A stretch of DNA of 64,000 nt from CAIWTU01 sp963815135 (GTDB taxonomy: Bacteria > Desulfobacterota > Desulfuromonadia > Geobacterales > Geobacteraceae), in assembly GCA_963815135.1 (NCBI GenBank), contig CAWFFO010000011.1, positions 372,001 through 436,000 of the forward strand, given 5' to 3'. The notes beneath the pieces are model-generated. The model was given only the letters and a program-made list of their open reading frames with translations. It was not told the origin of the DNA and made no database searches. Positions 51,707-61,131 of this stretch are shown piece by piece; the first letter of the stretch is position 1, and the number at the start of each line of letters is the position of its first letter. The position numbers and the translations under genes are program-made.

Positions 51707-52429
51707 TTACCGGGTGCCGAGCCTTTCCCTGGCCTTTGCCGCCGCCGGACTGTCCGGAAATTTCCCGATGAGTGAATTGAGAGTTGTTGCCGCCTTGTCG
51801 GGTTCTTTCATGGCAAACTCTGTGTAGCCGATTTTCAGCATGGCGTCGGGAACTTTTTTGCCGGCAGGATAAACAGCGATAACTTTGTTAAAAGACTCCA
51901 GAGCCTTGGGCAGATCGGACATGGAGTAATAACATTCACCGATCCAGTACTGGGCATTGACCGCGAATTCGGTATGGGGATATTTCCCCAGGTATGACTT
52001 GAAAGCCTTGATGGCGGCGGGATAATTATTCGCGCTATACAGTCCGAACGCTTCCATGTAGGCTGCCGAGGATCGGTCTGTTTTTTCAATTGCTTTCGAA
52101 TCGTTGTTTATCAGTTCGATTTTTGTTACGAAAGGTTGGACAGGAGGGGGTTGCTCTTTCGACGCAGTGCCTGCTTCCGTGACGTTTGCGGCCTTTTCGG
52201 CTGACGCTCTCAGATCACTGATTGCCGTTGAATGGTTCTGAACCTGATCTTTCACCTGCCTGAGTTCTTCGGACAATTGCGCGACCTGTACGGTGAGGGC
52301 CTTGTTGCCCTGGGCAAGGAACTCCATCCTTGATTCGATCTCAGCCTGTTTCCGAACAATTTCCTTCTGTCCGGCACAACCGGTCACCAGCAGGAGAATA
52401 CCCGCAAAAAAGCAGAACTTCAGGCGCAT
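51707..52429 (-). CDS. YbgF/CpoB-like lipoprotein with TPR repeats
   Basis: A 240-residue protein from ATG 52429 (GGAGGG upstream). The lipobox is LLVTGCAG with Cys near 16. A trimerising coiled coil follows (LAQGNKALTVQVAQLSEELR), then from about 120 onward TPR-type repeats (AFGLYSANNYPAAIKAFKSY; YPHTEFAVNAQYWIGECYYS; KALESFNKVIAVYPAGKKVP). This is the layout of CpoB (YbgF), which links Tol-Pal to cell-wall synthesis; here it would be lipid-anchored. The tol-pal genes themselves are not in the window. Confidence 0.82.
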   Translation of the reverse strand: MRLKFCFFAGILLLVTGCAGQKEIVRKQAEIESRMEFLAQGNKALTVQVAQLSEELRQVKDQVQNHSTAISDLRASAEKAANVTEAGTASKEQPPPVQPFVTKIELINNDSKAIEKTDRSSAAYMEAFGLYSANNYPAAIKAFKSYLGKYPHTEFAVNAQYWIGECYYSMSDLPKALESFNKVIAVYPAGKKVPDAMLKIGYTEFAMKEPDKAATTLNSLIGKFPDSPAAAKARERLGTR

Positions 52430-52556
52430 AGTCCCTCCAGAAAAATAGAATTGCAATAATAAAAGACATTTCATGCTTTTTGTCAAGAAGAAAGCTCCCT
52501 TTTTGGTTTTAATACACGGTTGAATATGCTACGATTTTTGGAAAAATTAGCACGGG

Positions 52557-52616
52557 AGACTGTCCGCAAATAACGTTCCGGGTGATCACGTCCGGAACGT
52601 TATTTGCGGACAGTCT
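52557..52616. repeat. Perfect 25-bp inverted repeat before the U32 gene
   Basis: The arms at 52557-52581 and 52592-52616 are perfectly complementary over 25 bases. The 10-base loop contains GTGATCAC, itself a palindrome. TTTTAAT follows. It lies 30 bases before the U32 start. It could be an intrinsic terminator/attenuator or a small mobile repeat. Confidence 0.9.
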
Positions 52617-52646
52617 TTTAATCAACTGTAATGGAGGCTGAAATTT

Positions 52647-53873
52647 TTGTATAAACCCGAGCTGCTGGCGCCCGCAGGAAATATGGAGAAAATGCGCATT
52701 GCCGTGCATTACGGCGCGGATGCCGTTTACCTTGGTGGCAAGTCATATAACCTGAGAAGCCTGACCGATAATTTTTCGATTGTGGAGATGAAAGATGCAG
52801 TGTGTTATTGTCACGATCATGGGGTGAAAGCATATCTGACCATCAACAGTTATCCCGACAATGGCGATATCGATGGGTTGTCTGCCTACCTGGAAGAGAT
52901 TGCGGCCATTCCGTTCGATGCCTACATCGTAGCCGATCCCGGAGTGATAGACATGGTCCGGGAAGTCTCGCCGGAAATGGCTCTGCATCTCTCGACCCAG
53001 GCCAATACTACGAACTGGAGAAGTGTCCTGTTCTGGGAAAAGCAAGGGATTCGCAGGATCAATCTCGCCAGGGAAATGTCCCTTGAGGGCATGAGTGAAG
53101 TGAGAAAAAGGACAGGCATCGAACTTGAGGTGTTCGCCCACGGTGCCATGTGCATCTCTTACTCGGGCCGCTGTCTGCTTTCCAGCGTCATGACAGGACG
53201 CAATGCCAACACCGGAGAATGTGCCCACCCCTGCCGCTGGAACTACTCGCTGGTCGAGGAAAAACGTCCCGGTGAGTATTTTCCCGTATGGGAAGACGGG
53301 ACCGGTACTTTCATATTCAACTCCAAGGATCTGTGCCTGCTGGAACATATTCCGCAACTGGTCGAAAGCGGAGTGGATTCCCTTAAAATTGAGGGTCGCA
53401 TGAAGGGAATTCACTATCTGGCATCAGTGGTGAGGGTTTACCGGGATGCGCTGGACCGGTATTGTGAAGACCCTGCATCCTACTCCTTCCGGCCGGAGTG
53501 GATGGACGAGCTGCGCAAGATCAGCCATCGCGGTTATACCAACGGTTTTTTTCTCGGCAAACCCTCGGAAACCGGCCATGAGTATCATTCCGCGTATATC
53601 CGGGACTATGATTTTATCGGAGTTGTTCTGGAAGCGGGTGATGACGGCGCAATTATTGTTGAAGCCAGAAACCGGTTTACAGTCGGTGATACAGTAGAGT
53701 TCATCGGCAGAGGCATGTCTTCTCATCTATTCATTATCAGCGAAATGACCGGCGCGGATGATTCCAACCGGAAAGGTCCTCCCCCGCAATGCGCCAATCC
53801 GAACCAGCGTGTCAGGATGCATGTCCCTTTCCCCGCGGAGAAATATGACCTCATCAGGCGGGAAAAACAATGA
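52647..53873 (+). CDS. U32-family protein (TrhP/YegQ-like tRNA hydroxylation)
   Basis: A 408-residue protein from TTG 52647 (a GGAGG site lies about 10 bases upstream). PELLAPAGNMEKMRIAVHYG, then GADAVYLGGKSYNLR, is the family start. The signature EVFAHGAMCISYSGRCLLSS follows, then NTGECAHPCRW, with cysteines for an iron-sulfur cluster, and SLKIEGRMKGIHYLASVVRV. In E. coli the close relative TrhP makes hydroxyuridine 34 in tRNA with prephenate. A C-terminal beta domain is present. Protease activity once assigned to U32 is doubtful for this group. Confidence 0.88.
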   Translation: MYKPELLAPAGNMEKMRIAVHYGADAVYLGGKSYNLRSLTDNFSIVEMKDAVCYCHDHGVKAYLTINSYPDNGDIDGLSAYLEEIAAIPFDAYIVADPGVIDMVREVSPEMALHLSTQANTTNWRSVLFWEKQGIRRINLAREMSLEGMSEVRKRTGIELEVFAHGAMCISYSGRCLLSSVMTGRNANTGECAHPCRWNYSLVEEKRPGEYFPVWEDGTGTFIFNSKDLCLLEHIPQLVESGVDSLKIEGRMKGIHYLASVVRVYRDALDRYCEDPASYSFRPEWMDELRKISHRGYTNGFFLGKPSETGHEYHSAYIRDYDFIGVVLEAGDDGAIIVEARNRFTVGDTVEFIGRGMSSHLFIISEMTGADDSNRKGPPPQCANPNQRVRMHVPFPAEKYDLIRREKQ

Positions 53874-53944
53874 CGTTCAAAGGTCAATGCGATGAATGAT
53901 GAGTATTTTTACCAAATATAAAGGAACGTGAGGATGTCAGGTTT

Positions 53945-55609
53945 ATGAAAGCAGTTATGAATTTTATTACCGGAAAGGAGGGGAACGCCAGGAAGGATCT
54001 GGGCATTCTCTTCCTTTTGTTCGGGGCGGCCTTTTTCCAGTTTCTCGGGAGAATACCGCTTCTGGAGCCGGACGAAGGGCGATATGCGGAAATACCACGG
54101 GAGATGCTGGCAAGGGCCGATTTTATAACCCCGTACCTGAACCATGTGAAATATTTTGAAAAACCGCCGCTTCTCTACTGGCTGAATTCCCTCTCGTTTA
54201 CGATTTTCGGACAGAACGCATTTGCTGCACGCTTCTTTCCGGCATTATCGGGGCTTCTGACCGTTCTGCTCACTTACCACATCGGAAGGAAGATTTTCGG
54301 CCGTCGTGAAGGCATTCTTGCCGCCCTGGTCCTGGGCACTTCGGCGGGTTTTCTTGCCCAGGCGCGGATGAATATTATAGACATGCCCCTGACACTCTGC
54401 ATGACCGCGACCCTCGGTTTTTTTCTCCTTGCAGTCGGGGATGGGGAAAAGAAGAAAAAACTTTATTATTATCTGTTTTATGTATCCGCCGCGCTGACTG
54501 TCCTGGCCAAGGGACTTATCGGTATTGTGCTTCCCGGCGGCATTATTTTTTTCTTTATCGTCTTCACCGGACGGTGGAAGATTTTGAAAGAAATGAGAAT
54601 AGTGACCGGCACCATATTGTTTCTTCTAATCGCTGCGCCATGGTTTGTACTGGTTTCCGCAAAAAATCCCGAATTCGCCCGTTTCTTTTTCATTCATGAA
54701 CATTTCGAACGTTTCCTTACCAAGGTGCATGGCAGGTATCAGCCGCCCTGGTATTTCATCCCGGTCCTGCTGGGGTGCATGTTCCCCTGGACCCTTTATC
54801 TGCCGGCAGTATTCAGTGAAACATGGCGGGAAAAACGTCCGGCTGTAAACGGCCCGGCACTGTTCCTGGTGATCTGGACAGTGCTCATCTTCTTATTCTT
54901 TTCCATGTCGGATTCCAAGCTGATCCCTTACATTATCCCGATTTTTCCGGCTGTTGCCCTGCTGACCGGCAGGACATTTTCGCTCATTCTTGATGAGGGA
55001 GTCGCGGGCATGAGATTAAATGCCTACGGAGCAGCGCTGGTCGTGATTCTTGCCGCTCTGGGCATACTGATCTATCCTCTTTTTGCCCACAAACTGAAGC
55101 TGGACCCGGCTGCCTTTATCGTAATCGGAACCATTTTGCTGGTCGGAGGTGTTGCCGCCTTCGCGGCAGTCCTTAAGGGGAGCGCTCCGGCGATGTTCGC
55201 GTCGATCGCCGCAATGTCACTGCTTCTGGCCGTTGCCGGTCCTCCCTTCGTGTTCGGCAAACTGGCGGAAAGGAAAGCCACGCCCGAACTGGCGCGTATC
55301 GCCGGACGGGACTTCAGGGACGGAGATATAATTGCCTGCTACGGGTGGTATCAGCAGGGACTGCCTTTTTATACAGGTCAACGTATCCTGATTGTAGACT
55401 ACAAGGGAGAACTTGAGTTCGGCAGTGACCAGGGGGACAACAGGGCGTGGTTTATCAGCCGATCCGCGTTCGACAAACTGTGGGATTCACCCGTACGTCT
55501 GTTTACGCTAATAAAAGAGTCTGACCTGGCAGGCCTGAAAAAAGTGACAAAGACGCCGGCAAGGATTCTGGGACATAAGAGTAATATATTCCTCATTTCC
55601 AACCATTAG
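53945..55609 (+). CDS. Family 39 glycosyltransferase, ArnT-like
   Basis: A 554-residue inner-membrane protein with about 12 helices. The first periplasmic loop has PLLEPDEGRYAEIPREMLAR (catalytic DEGRYAE-type motif) and FEKPPLLYWLNSLSFTIFG, typical of GT39 transferases that use undecaprenyl-phosphate sugars, such as ArnT. A soluble C-terminal domain lies at about 460-554. It heads the arn gene row, so I infer it transfers 4-amino-4-deoxyarabinose from undecaprenyl phosphate to lipid A. Confidence 0.85.
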   Translation: MKAVMNFITGKEGNARKDLGILFLLFGAAFFQFLGRIPLLEPDEGRYAEIPREMLARADFITPYLNHVKYFEKPPLLYWLNSLSFTIFGQNAFAARFFPALSGLLTVLLTYHIGRKIFGRREGILAALVLGTSAGFLAQARMNIIDMPLTLCMTATLGFFLLAVGDGEKKKKLYYYLFYVSAALTVLAKGLIGIVLPGGIIFFFIVFTGRWKILKEMRIVTGTILFLLIAAPWFVLVSAKNPEFARFFFIHEHFERFLTKVHGRYQPPWYFIPVLLGCMFPWTLYLPAVFSETWREKRPAVNGPALFLVIWTVLIFLFFSMSDSKLIPYIIPIFPAVALLTGRTFSLILDEGVAGMRLNAYGAALVVILAALGILIYPLFAHKLKLDPAAFIVIGTILLVGGVAAFAAVLKGSAPAMFASIAAMSLLLAVAGPPFVFGKLAERKATPELARIAGRDFRDGDIIACYGWYQQGLPFYTGQRILIVDYKGELEFGSDQGDNRAWFISRSAFDKLWDSPVRLFTLIKESDLAGLKKVTKTPARILGHKSNIFLISNH

Positions 55610-55686
55610 GTTTATGCGGCGAAAATTGTTGTCATGCCGGGTTGTTTTGTGCGATATAAACGTATACATTTCGCTGGGGGTGCATT

Positions 55687-56850
55687 TTGCGCGAGGATTT
55701 CCTGCCTTTTTCCAGGCCTGTAATCGAAGAAGACGAGATAAATGAAGTTGTGGATTCGCTGAAGTCGGGCTGGATTACCACCGGTCCGAAAGTCAAGATA
55801 TTCGAGGACGCGATCAGGGCTTATACCGGGGCGTCATATGCGGTTGCCCTGAATTCGGCCACGGCCGGTTTGCACGTGGCGCTCCTGGCACTCGGCATCG
55901 GGCCAGGAGACGAAGTCATAACTACGCCGATGACCTTCGCCGCAACCGTGAACATGATAGTGCGGGTCGGTGCCAGGCCGGTACTGGCGGATATCGAGCC
56001 CGGCACTCTGAATATAAATGCGGCGGAAATAAGAAAGAAAATTACCAGCCGGACAAAGGCTGTCATACCGGTTCATTTTGCCGGTCAGCCCTGTGATATG
56101 GACGAAATCTTCTCCCTGGCCGGTGAATTCGGTCTCAAGGTTATAGAGGATGCCGCCCATGCAGTCGGAACCGAATACAAGGGAAAGAAAATAGGTTCTT
56201 TGCCAGGTATTTCGGTATTTTCCTTTCATCCCATAAAAAATATCACCACCGGTGAAGGCGGCATGGCATGCACCGGTGACGAGCTTCTGGCCGAGGAAAT
56301 GTCGCTTCTCAAGTTTCACGGCATGAGCAAGGAAGCCTGGAAAAGGTATTCCTCGCAGGGGACGCCGAATTACGATATCGTTCTGCCCGGCTTCAAATAC
56401 AATATGCTCGATATCCAGGCTGCCATCGGAATCCATCAGTTGCGCAAGCTCGATGCTTTCATCAAGCGCCGCAGGGAAATCGCCGAGTTCTATAACGAGG
56501 TTTTCTCGCCGATGGATGAGATCGCTATTCCGGAACCGGTCCCCTATGACAACCGCCATGCGTGGCACCTCTATACTCCTTTGGTCAGGGTGGAAAAACT
56601 GTCGATAGACAGGGACTCGTTCATGGATGAGCTGAAAAAGGAAAACATCGGGACGGGCCTTCATTTCAAGGCGGTTCACCATCATCCCTATTACCGTGAC
56701 AGCCTGAAGATGCCGGACGGTGAGCTTCCCAACGCTGATTATGCCTCGGACCGCATCCTGTCACTGCCGCTTTTTCCTTCGATGACCATGGACGATGCAC
56801 GGGATGTGGCGGAAGCGGTGAAGAAAGTGATTTCGCGAAACCATAAATGA
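55687..56850 (+). CDS. arnB: UDP-4-keto-pentose aminotransferase
   Basis: A 387-residue DegT/DnrJ/EryC1-type PLP enzyme from TTG 55687 (GGGGGTG upstream). IEEDEINEVVDSLKSGWITT, ALNSATAGLHVALLALGIGP, DEVITTPMTFAATVNMIVRV, VIEDAAHAVGTEYKGKKIG and the lysine motif FSFHPIKNITTGEGGMA are visible. It makes UDP-4-amino-4-deoxyarabinose from the keto sugar, using glutamate. Second gene of the arn row. Confidence 0.9.
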   Translation: MREDFLPFSRPVIEEDEINEVVDSLKSGWITTGPKVKIFEDAIRAYTGASYAVALNSATAGLHVALLALGIGPGDEVITTPMTFAATVNMIVRVGARPVLADIEPGTLNINAAEIRKKITSRTKAVIPVHFAGQPCDMDEIFSLAGEFGLKVIEDAAHAVGTEYKGKKIGSLPGISVFSFHPIKNITTGEGGMACTGDELLAEEMSLLKFHGMSKEAWKRYSSQGTPNYDIVLPGFKYNMLDIQAAIGIHQLRKLDAFIKRRREIAEFYNEVFSPMDEIAIPEPVPYDNRHAWHLYTPLVRVEKLSIDRDSFMDELKKENIGTGLHFKAVHHHPYYRDSLKMPDGELPNADYASDRILSLPLFPSMTMDDARDVAEAVKKVISRNHK

Positions 56851-56862
56851 AGAAAGGCGGGC

Positions 56863-57831
56863 ATGTCGCACGCCGCTTCGGAAGGAAAGCAAATGGAGCA
56901 AAAAACCAGCATATCGGTCGTCATACCGGTCTATAACGAGGAATCCAATCTCGATAGTTTGATTGAGCGCCTTTATCCGGTAATGAAAAATATGGGGAGG
57001 CCGTTTGAAATCATCTTTACCGATGACGGCAGCCGGGACCGCTCGCTGTCGATGCTGAAAGCGAAACTGCCGGAAATACCGGAGATGAGAATCATCGAGT
57101 TCAACGGCAATTTTGGCCAGCATATGGCTATCCTCGCGGCATTCGAGCAGTGTTCCGGAGATATCATCATCACCCTCGACGCCGACCTGCAAAACCCGCC
57201 GGAAGAAATTCCCAACCTGGTGCTGGAGATGGAAAAGGGTCATGACGTGGTCGGCACCATAAGAAAAAACAGGCAGGATACGCTGTTCCGCAAAATGGCA
57301 TCCAGAGTAGTCAATGCCACGGTTAGCAGAATGACCGGCATGCGGATGAACGATTACGGCTGCATGCTGAGAGCCTATCACAGGAGCATCATAGACAATA
57401 TCAACCGGTGCCGTGAAACCACCACGTTCATTCCGGCGCTCGCCCAGACCTTCGCCTCCAATCCAGTGGAAATAGAGGTTTCCCATGCCGAGCGGGCTGA
57501 AGGGGACAGCAAATATTCCCTGTACAAACTGATCCGCCTCAATTTCGACCTCGTTACCGGATTTTCCGTGGTGCCGCTGCAGCTTTTTGCCCTGTTCGGT
57601 ATCGTCACCGCCTTCCTCTCCCTGGTGTTCGCCATGTTTCTGATGATCCGGCGATTCATAGTCGGAGCCGAGGTGCAAGGGGTCTTTACCCTGTTTGCCA
57701 TCCTTTTCTTCTTCATCGGTATCGTAATATTCGGCATCGGTTTTGTCGGGGAATACGTGGGCAGGATTTACCAGGAAGTCAGGCGCCGGCCGAGATATGT
57801 CATAAGGAGGCTGCACGGTTTTGAGGAATAA
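56863..57831 (+). CDS. arnC: Undecaprenyl-phosphate 4-deoxy-4-formamidoarabinose transferase
   Basis: A 322-residue GT2 enzyme. The GT-A domain has SVVIPVYNEESNLDSL, FTDDGSRDRSL, and the metal motif IITLDADLQNPPEEI. Two C-terminal membrane helices (LFALFGIVTAFLSLVFAMFL and FTLFAILFFFIGIVIFG) anchor it. ATG 56863 (AAGGCGGG upstream) and ATG 56893 are both plausible. It loads the formylated sugar onto undecaprenyl phosphate. Confidence 0.92.
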   Translation: MSHAASEGKQMEQKTSISVVIPVYNEESNLDSLIERLYPVMKNMGRPFEIIFTDDGSRDRSLSMLKAKLPEIPEMRIIEFNGNFGQHMAILAAFEQCSGDIIITLDADLQNPPEEIPNLVLEMEKGHDVVGTIRKNRQDTLFRKMASRVVNATVSRMTGMRMNDYGCMLRAYHRSIIDNINRCRETTTFIPALAQTFASNPVEIEVSHAERAEGDSKYSLYKLIRLNFDLVTGFSVVPLQLFALFGIVTAFLSLVFAMFLMIRRFIVGAEVQGVFTLFAILFFFIGIVIFGIGFVGEYVGRIYQEVRRRPRYVIRRLHGFEE

Positions 57832-58747
57832 GGAAACGGGGGCCAGGGTCGCAGTCTGTGCCTATCATAACGTCGGATGCAGGTGTCTGGCTGAACTTCT
57901 GCGCCAGGGGGCGCGTGTGGAAGCCGTGTTTACCCATGAAGATTCACCGACCGAGGAAATCTGGTTCGGGTCCGTGCGCGAACTGGCCGGGAAAAACGGT
58001 ATCCCCTGTTATACAAGCGATATAAACCTGCCGGAGAATATGGCATTTCTCGAGATCTGCGGCCGGATTTTCTCTTTTCCTTCTATTACCGTTTCATGAT
58101 AAAACAAGAGATTCTCGAAATTCCTCTCCGCGGAGCACTGAATATGCACGGCTCCTATCTGCCCGCTTACCGGGGACGGGTACCTGTCAACTGGGCGATC
58201 ATCAACGGGGAAAAGCAAACCGGCGCCACTCTGCACTACATGGTGGCCAAGCCCGATGCCGGCGATATCGTTGATCAGGAGAAAGTTGTTATCGACTTTA
58301 CCGACACCGCCTCTGATGTCTTCACCAAGGTAACCGATGCAGCGGAAAAGGTGATGGCCCGAGCCTGGCCTCTGCTGCGGGAAGGGAAGGCAGCACGGAG
58401 AGCCATGAACCTGCCGAAGCGGGAGCTATTTCGGCGGCAGAAAACCGGAAGACGGCCGGATCGACTGGAACAAGAGTGCAGTTGCGATATATAATCTGGT
58501 GCGCGGCGTCACCCACCCGTATCCAGGTGCTTATACCTATCTCAACGGGAAAAAGGTCCTCATCTGGAAGGCATGGCCGACAGATGGTAACGGGAAGCCG
58601 GGCGAAATCGTTTCCATGGCTCCGCTTGTGGTGGGGACCGGGGACGGACTGCTGGAAATACGTTCCCTGCAGTTTGAAGGGGAAAACGAGATAAATGCAT
58701 CCGATTTCTCTTCGGTTAAGCAGGTTGATGGAAAAATATTTGAATGA
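57821..58747 (+). pseudogene. arnA: UDP-Ara4N formyltransferase (ArnA N-domain equivalent), frameshifted
   Basis: About 305 residues across three frames. First: VAVCAYHNVGCRCLAELLRQ, HEDSPTEEIWFGSVREL. After a shift near 58057: LRPDFLFSFYYRF, then LNMHGSYLPAYRGRVPVNWA (the formyl-folate motif) and KPDAGDIVDQEKV. After a shift near 58425: YFGGRKPEDGRIDWNKSAVA and VRGVTHPYPGAYTYL to 58747. It formylates UDP-4-amino-4-deoxyarabinose using formyl-tetrahydrofolate. TTG 57821 overlaps arnC, AGGAGG upstream. Both flanks of each break are conserved, so the breaks are likely recent or read errors. Confidence 0.85.
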
Positions 58748-58868
58748 CTGGCTAACATTCAGGTTTCAGGTTTTAAACTGTCAAAGGCTAATTCATTTCA
58801 TTACCGAGCTGTCACATGATACCTGATACCTGACTGACATTTAACACCATAAAAATACAGGAGAATAC

Positions 58869-59919
58869 ATGAAAGTACTAATCTTGGGCGTCAACGGCTT
58901 TATCGGCAACGCCCTCACCAACCGCATCCTCGAACACCACCGACTGGGAAGTCTACGGCCTGGACATGGCCGACGACAAGCTCGAACACTCCCTCGGGCG
59001 ATCCCCGCTTCCATTTCCTGGAAGGGGACATCACCATCAACAAGGAATGGATCAGTACAACATCAAGAAATGCGACGTGGTGCTGCCGCTGGTGGCCATC
59101 GCCACCCCTGTCACCTATGTGAAGGACCCGACTGCGGGTCTTCGAGCTGGATTTCGAGGAGAACCTGAAGATCATCCGCCAGTGCGTGAAGTACAATAAG
59201 CGGGTCATCTTCCCCTCCACCTCCGAGGTCTACGGCATGAGTCCGGATCGGGAATTCGACGAAGAGAACTCTCCCCTCGTGCTCGGCCCCATCAACAAGG
59301 AGCGCTGGATTTATTCCTGCGCCAAGCAGATGCTCGACCGGGTCATCTACGCCTATGGCGAACATGAAGGGCTCCGCTTTACACTGTTCCGCCCCTTCAA
59401 CTGGATCGGCCCCGAGCTGGACAGCATCTCCACCGCCAAGGAAGGGAGCTCCCGGGTCCTCACCCAGTTCCTTTACAACATCCTGGCCGGAGAGCCGATA
59501 CAAGCTGGTGGACGGCGGCAACGCAGCGCCGTTCCTTCACCTTCCTGGAAGACGGTATCGACTGTCTGATGCAAATTATCGAAAATAAGGACGGTTGCGC
59601 TGACGGCGGCATCTTCAACATCGGCAATCCCGCCAACGATCTGTCTGTCAGGGAGCTGGCAGTCAAGTTGATCGAACTGGTCGGCGAATACCCGCATTTC
59701 CGGGACAAAGCCGAAAAGTGCAGGCTTGTCGAAGTGACTTCCGGCGAATTTTACGGCAGCGGGTACCAGGACATTCTGACCCGCGTCCCATCCGTACGGG
59801 CCGCCAAAGAAAAGCTCGGCTGGGAGCCGATAACCGCCATAGACGATGCGCTGAGAAAAACCCTCGATTTCTACCTGGTTGAAGAGAAAGACAAGATCGT
59901 ACAGCTGACCCAGTCATGA
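58869..59919 (+). pseudogene. arnA: UDP-glucuronate decarboxylase (ArnA C-domain equivalent), six indels
   Basis: Corrected for single-base indels near 58938, 58996, 59052, 59131, 59500 and 59523, this is a complete 345-residue SDR enzyme: KVLILGVNGFIGNALTNRIL (NAD-binding Rossmann), KCDVVLPLVAIATPVTYV, FPSTSEVYGMSPDREF (catalytic Ser), RWIYSCAKQMLDRVIYAYG (Tyr-x3-Lys variant YSCAKQ), then FRPFNWIGPELDSI. It oxidatively decarboxylates UDP-glucuronate to the keto-pentose that ArnB uses. In E. coli this is the C-domain of ArnA; here it is a separate gene. Confidence 0.87.
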
Positions 59920-60854
59920 AACAGATTTCAGTCGCCTTGAAGGTAGATGTCGATACCCATGTCGGCACCAGGGATGGAGTTCCCCGGTTACTTGAGATTC
60001 TCGAATCTTTCGGGGTAAAGGCCACATTCTATTTTTCGCTGGGCCCCGATAATTCAGGCAAGGCCATACGCCGCATATTCACCAGGAAGGGATTCCTGAA
60101 AAAGATGCTCCGCACCGGAGCGCCTTCCATGTATGGCCTGAGAACGCTCCTGTACGGTACTCTGCTTCCGGCACCCATGATAGGTGCGTCATTTCCGCAG
60201 ATCATGAGGAAAGTAAAAGATAATGGGCACGAGGTCGGCATCCACTGCTGGGACCATGTCCTGTGGCACGACAAACTGCCCGGAATGAAAAGGGAAGAGG
60301 CCGCCAGGGAAATGGAACTGGCGCGCACTGCTTTCCTGGAAATTTTCGGAGAACGTCCACGGACCGTGGCTGCTCCCGGCTGGACTGTGTCCCCCACATC
60401 CCTGGAATTGCAGGATGGAATGGCTCTCGATTACTGCAGCGATACGCGTGGCAGATTTCCTTTCTACCCGGTATTTGACGGGCAGCCATTCGCCACACTT
60501 CAGCTTCCCACCACCCTCCCTACCATGGACGAACTGCTCGGTCTGGAAGGGATTACCGCTGAAACGATAAACGACAGGTATCTTGCTCTTTTCGGACCCG
60601 GCCTCAATGTCCACACCATCCATGCCGAACTTGAAGGGATGAGCCTTTCACCTGTGTTTGCCGACTTGTTGAGACGGCTGACCGGTTCCGGAGCCCGTTT
60701 CGTAACACTTGCCGAAGCTGCTGCCGAGGCAGTATCTCTAGGTCCGCCGGCCTGTTCAGTTTCAATGGCGGAGATACCGGGCCGCGCAGGTACGGTTGCC
60801 TTGCAGGGTGAACTTCCGGAAAATGCACAATTGCGGAAAGTTGAAGGTGACTAG
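59916..60854 (+). CDS. arnD: Ara4N-phosphoundecaprenol deformylase
   Basis: A 312-residue NodB-type deacetylase. KVDVDTHVGTRDGVPRLLEI holds the metal-binding Asp, VGIHCWDHVLWHDKL the two His, and RTVAAPGWTVSPTSLELQ the later motif. ArnD removes the formyl group from the lipid-linked sugar before ArnT transfers it. ATG 59916 overlaps the previous stop (ATGA). Intact frame. Confidence 0.92.
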   Translation: MKQISVALKVDVDTHVGTRDGVPRLLEILESFGVKATFYFSLGPDNSGKAIRRIFTRKGFLKKMLRTGAPSMYGLRTLLYGTLLPAPMIGASFPQIMRKVKDNGHEVGIHCWDHVLWHDKLPGMKREEAAREMELARTAFLEIFGERPRTVAAPGWTVSPTSLELQDGMALDYCSDTRGRFPFYPVFDGQPFATLQLPTTLPTMDELLGLEGITAETINDRYLALFGPGLNVHTIHAELEGMSLSPVFADLLRRLTGSGARFVTLAEAAAEAVSLGPPACSVSMAEIPGRAGTVALQGELPENAQLRKVEGD

Positions 60855-61112
60855 TTGCAAAATCCGGCAATCCATATAAAATACTTTATTGTCGATCGTA
60901 GCGACATTGCTTATCTGCGTTTCATTATCGAGTCCTATGACAACCTGGCGATTCTGAGCACCGTGGACGCCAAAAACGGAATCGTTTCTCTTTCTATTCC
61001 CTCTGGTTTTATCGAGGATGTGGAGCAGCTTGTGCAGGCATTGAAAAGCGAAATTTCAATAAGGGAAACAAGTCTGCCGGAAAACTGTTCCGGTCAGTTG
61101 GAACTTAATTAA
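60855..61112 (+). CDS. DUF4911 protein
   Basis: An 85-residue protein starting at a TTG directly after the arnD stop. Family-like segments are YFIVDRSDIAYLRFIIESYD, then AILSTVDAKNGIVSLSIPSG, and a helix EDVEQLVQALKSEI. DUF4911 is a small alpha/beta protein common in Deltaproteobacteria, without known function. It lies 19 bases before tldD. Confidence 0.75.
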   Translation: MQNPAIHIKYFIVDRSDIAYLRFIIESYDNLAILSTVDAKNGIVSLSIPSGFIEDVEQLVQALKSEISIRETSLPENCSGQLELN

Positions 61113-61131
61113 TTACAGGAGTGCAACTGGA

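Noticed and set aside
52557..52616. Terminator of the YbgF/CpoB-like gene
   Set aside because: That gene is transcribed leftward starting at 52429, so the hairpin lies upstream of it, not downstream.
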